This document shows, piece by piece, positions 63,901-64,000 of a stretch of DNA of 64,000 nt. Made by a program: the position numbers and the translations under genes. Positions within the stretch are counted from its first letter, which is position 1. Every line of letters begins with the position of its first letter. The notes beneath the pieces are model-generated. The model searched no databases. It saw nothing but the letters and a program-made list of their open reading frames with translations, and had not been told where the DNA came from. Source of the stretch: Hoplostethus atlanticus (taxonomy: Eukaryota; Chordata; Actinopteri; Trachichthyiformes; Trachichthyidae); assembly GCA_034670405.1 (NCBI GenBank), contig JAXDDX010000144.1:598501-662500 (forward strand), written 5' to 3'.

Positions 63901-64000
63901 GCTTAGACCACGTCAAAAGCGTGCAGCACAAATCGTAGTTCCATGCTATTTTCGTGGCTTTACCATACAATGTGTGCATGAACAGGTCCTATTCAAAAGC

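Overview
This is a stretch of ray-finned (teleost) fish nuclear DNA. The evidence is vertebrate-style split genes with GT-AG introns, abundant (CA)n microsatellites and minisatellites, and many fish-type mobile elements: L2/CR1- and L1/Tx1-like LINE relics, tRNA-derived SINEs of the Mermaid kind, hAT and Tc1/mariner MITEs and foldback elements. No bacterial operons, CRISPR arrays or true tRNA/rRNA genes are visible.

The only protein-coding gene I can support is a PAX6 orthologue/paralogue on the minus strand. It occupies at least 24.76-51.26 kb, and further with its 3' UTR and 5' leader. All coding exons of the human gene plan (exons 4-13) can be placed to the base. Splice phases match throughout, and exon sizes equal or nearly equal the human ones (131, 216, 83 and 151 nt for exons 5, 6, 9 and 10). 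The joined frame from the canonical ATG is 414 codons: paired domain, linker, paired-type homeodomain with Ser50, and a PST-rich tail ending in SQYWPRLQ. The unusual parts are: (i) a 42-nt, phase-0 cassette 94 nt upstream of exon 6 that sits exactly where exon 5a belongs but encodes a strongly diverged peptide; (ii) two alternative leader exons, at 51.25 kb and 50.15 kb, both with an ATG and both splicing in phase into exon 4, which extends the open frame upstream of the canonical start; (iii) a partial tandem copy of the 5' end of exon 12, acceptor included, in intron 11; (iv) a three-residue insertion in exon 7. The diverged linker and 5a, and the lack of any recognisable ELP4 exon downstream, suggest a duplicated pax6 (pax6b or a Pax6.2-type ohnologue) rather than the most conserved copy. 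I cannot prove that from this window alone.

Layout: 0-11 kb is the far 3' flank with SINE fragments, microsatellites and dispersed 54-bp repeats. 11-16 kb is a stack of nested transposons: a 30-bp minisatellite, a hAT transposase relic with split exons, and in it a LINE tail, a Tc1/mariner-type MITE and another MITE. 16-23 kb is mostly unannotatable, apart from a LINE-like reading frame at 19.77 kb and a 556-bp foldback element inside a 33-bp minisatellite. 23.4-51.3 kb is pax6; its introns hold LINE and hAT MITE relics and candidate regulatory DNA, including a TAAT-dense patch at 49.1 kb. 51.3-64 kb is the 5' flank, with an L2-like LINE, a Mermaid-like SINE inside a larger repeat, long microsatellites and minisatellites.

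Functionally the window is one developmental transcription-factor locus with its introns and flanks. Everything else recognisable is mobile or tandem repeat DNA.
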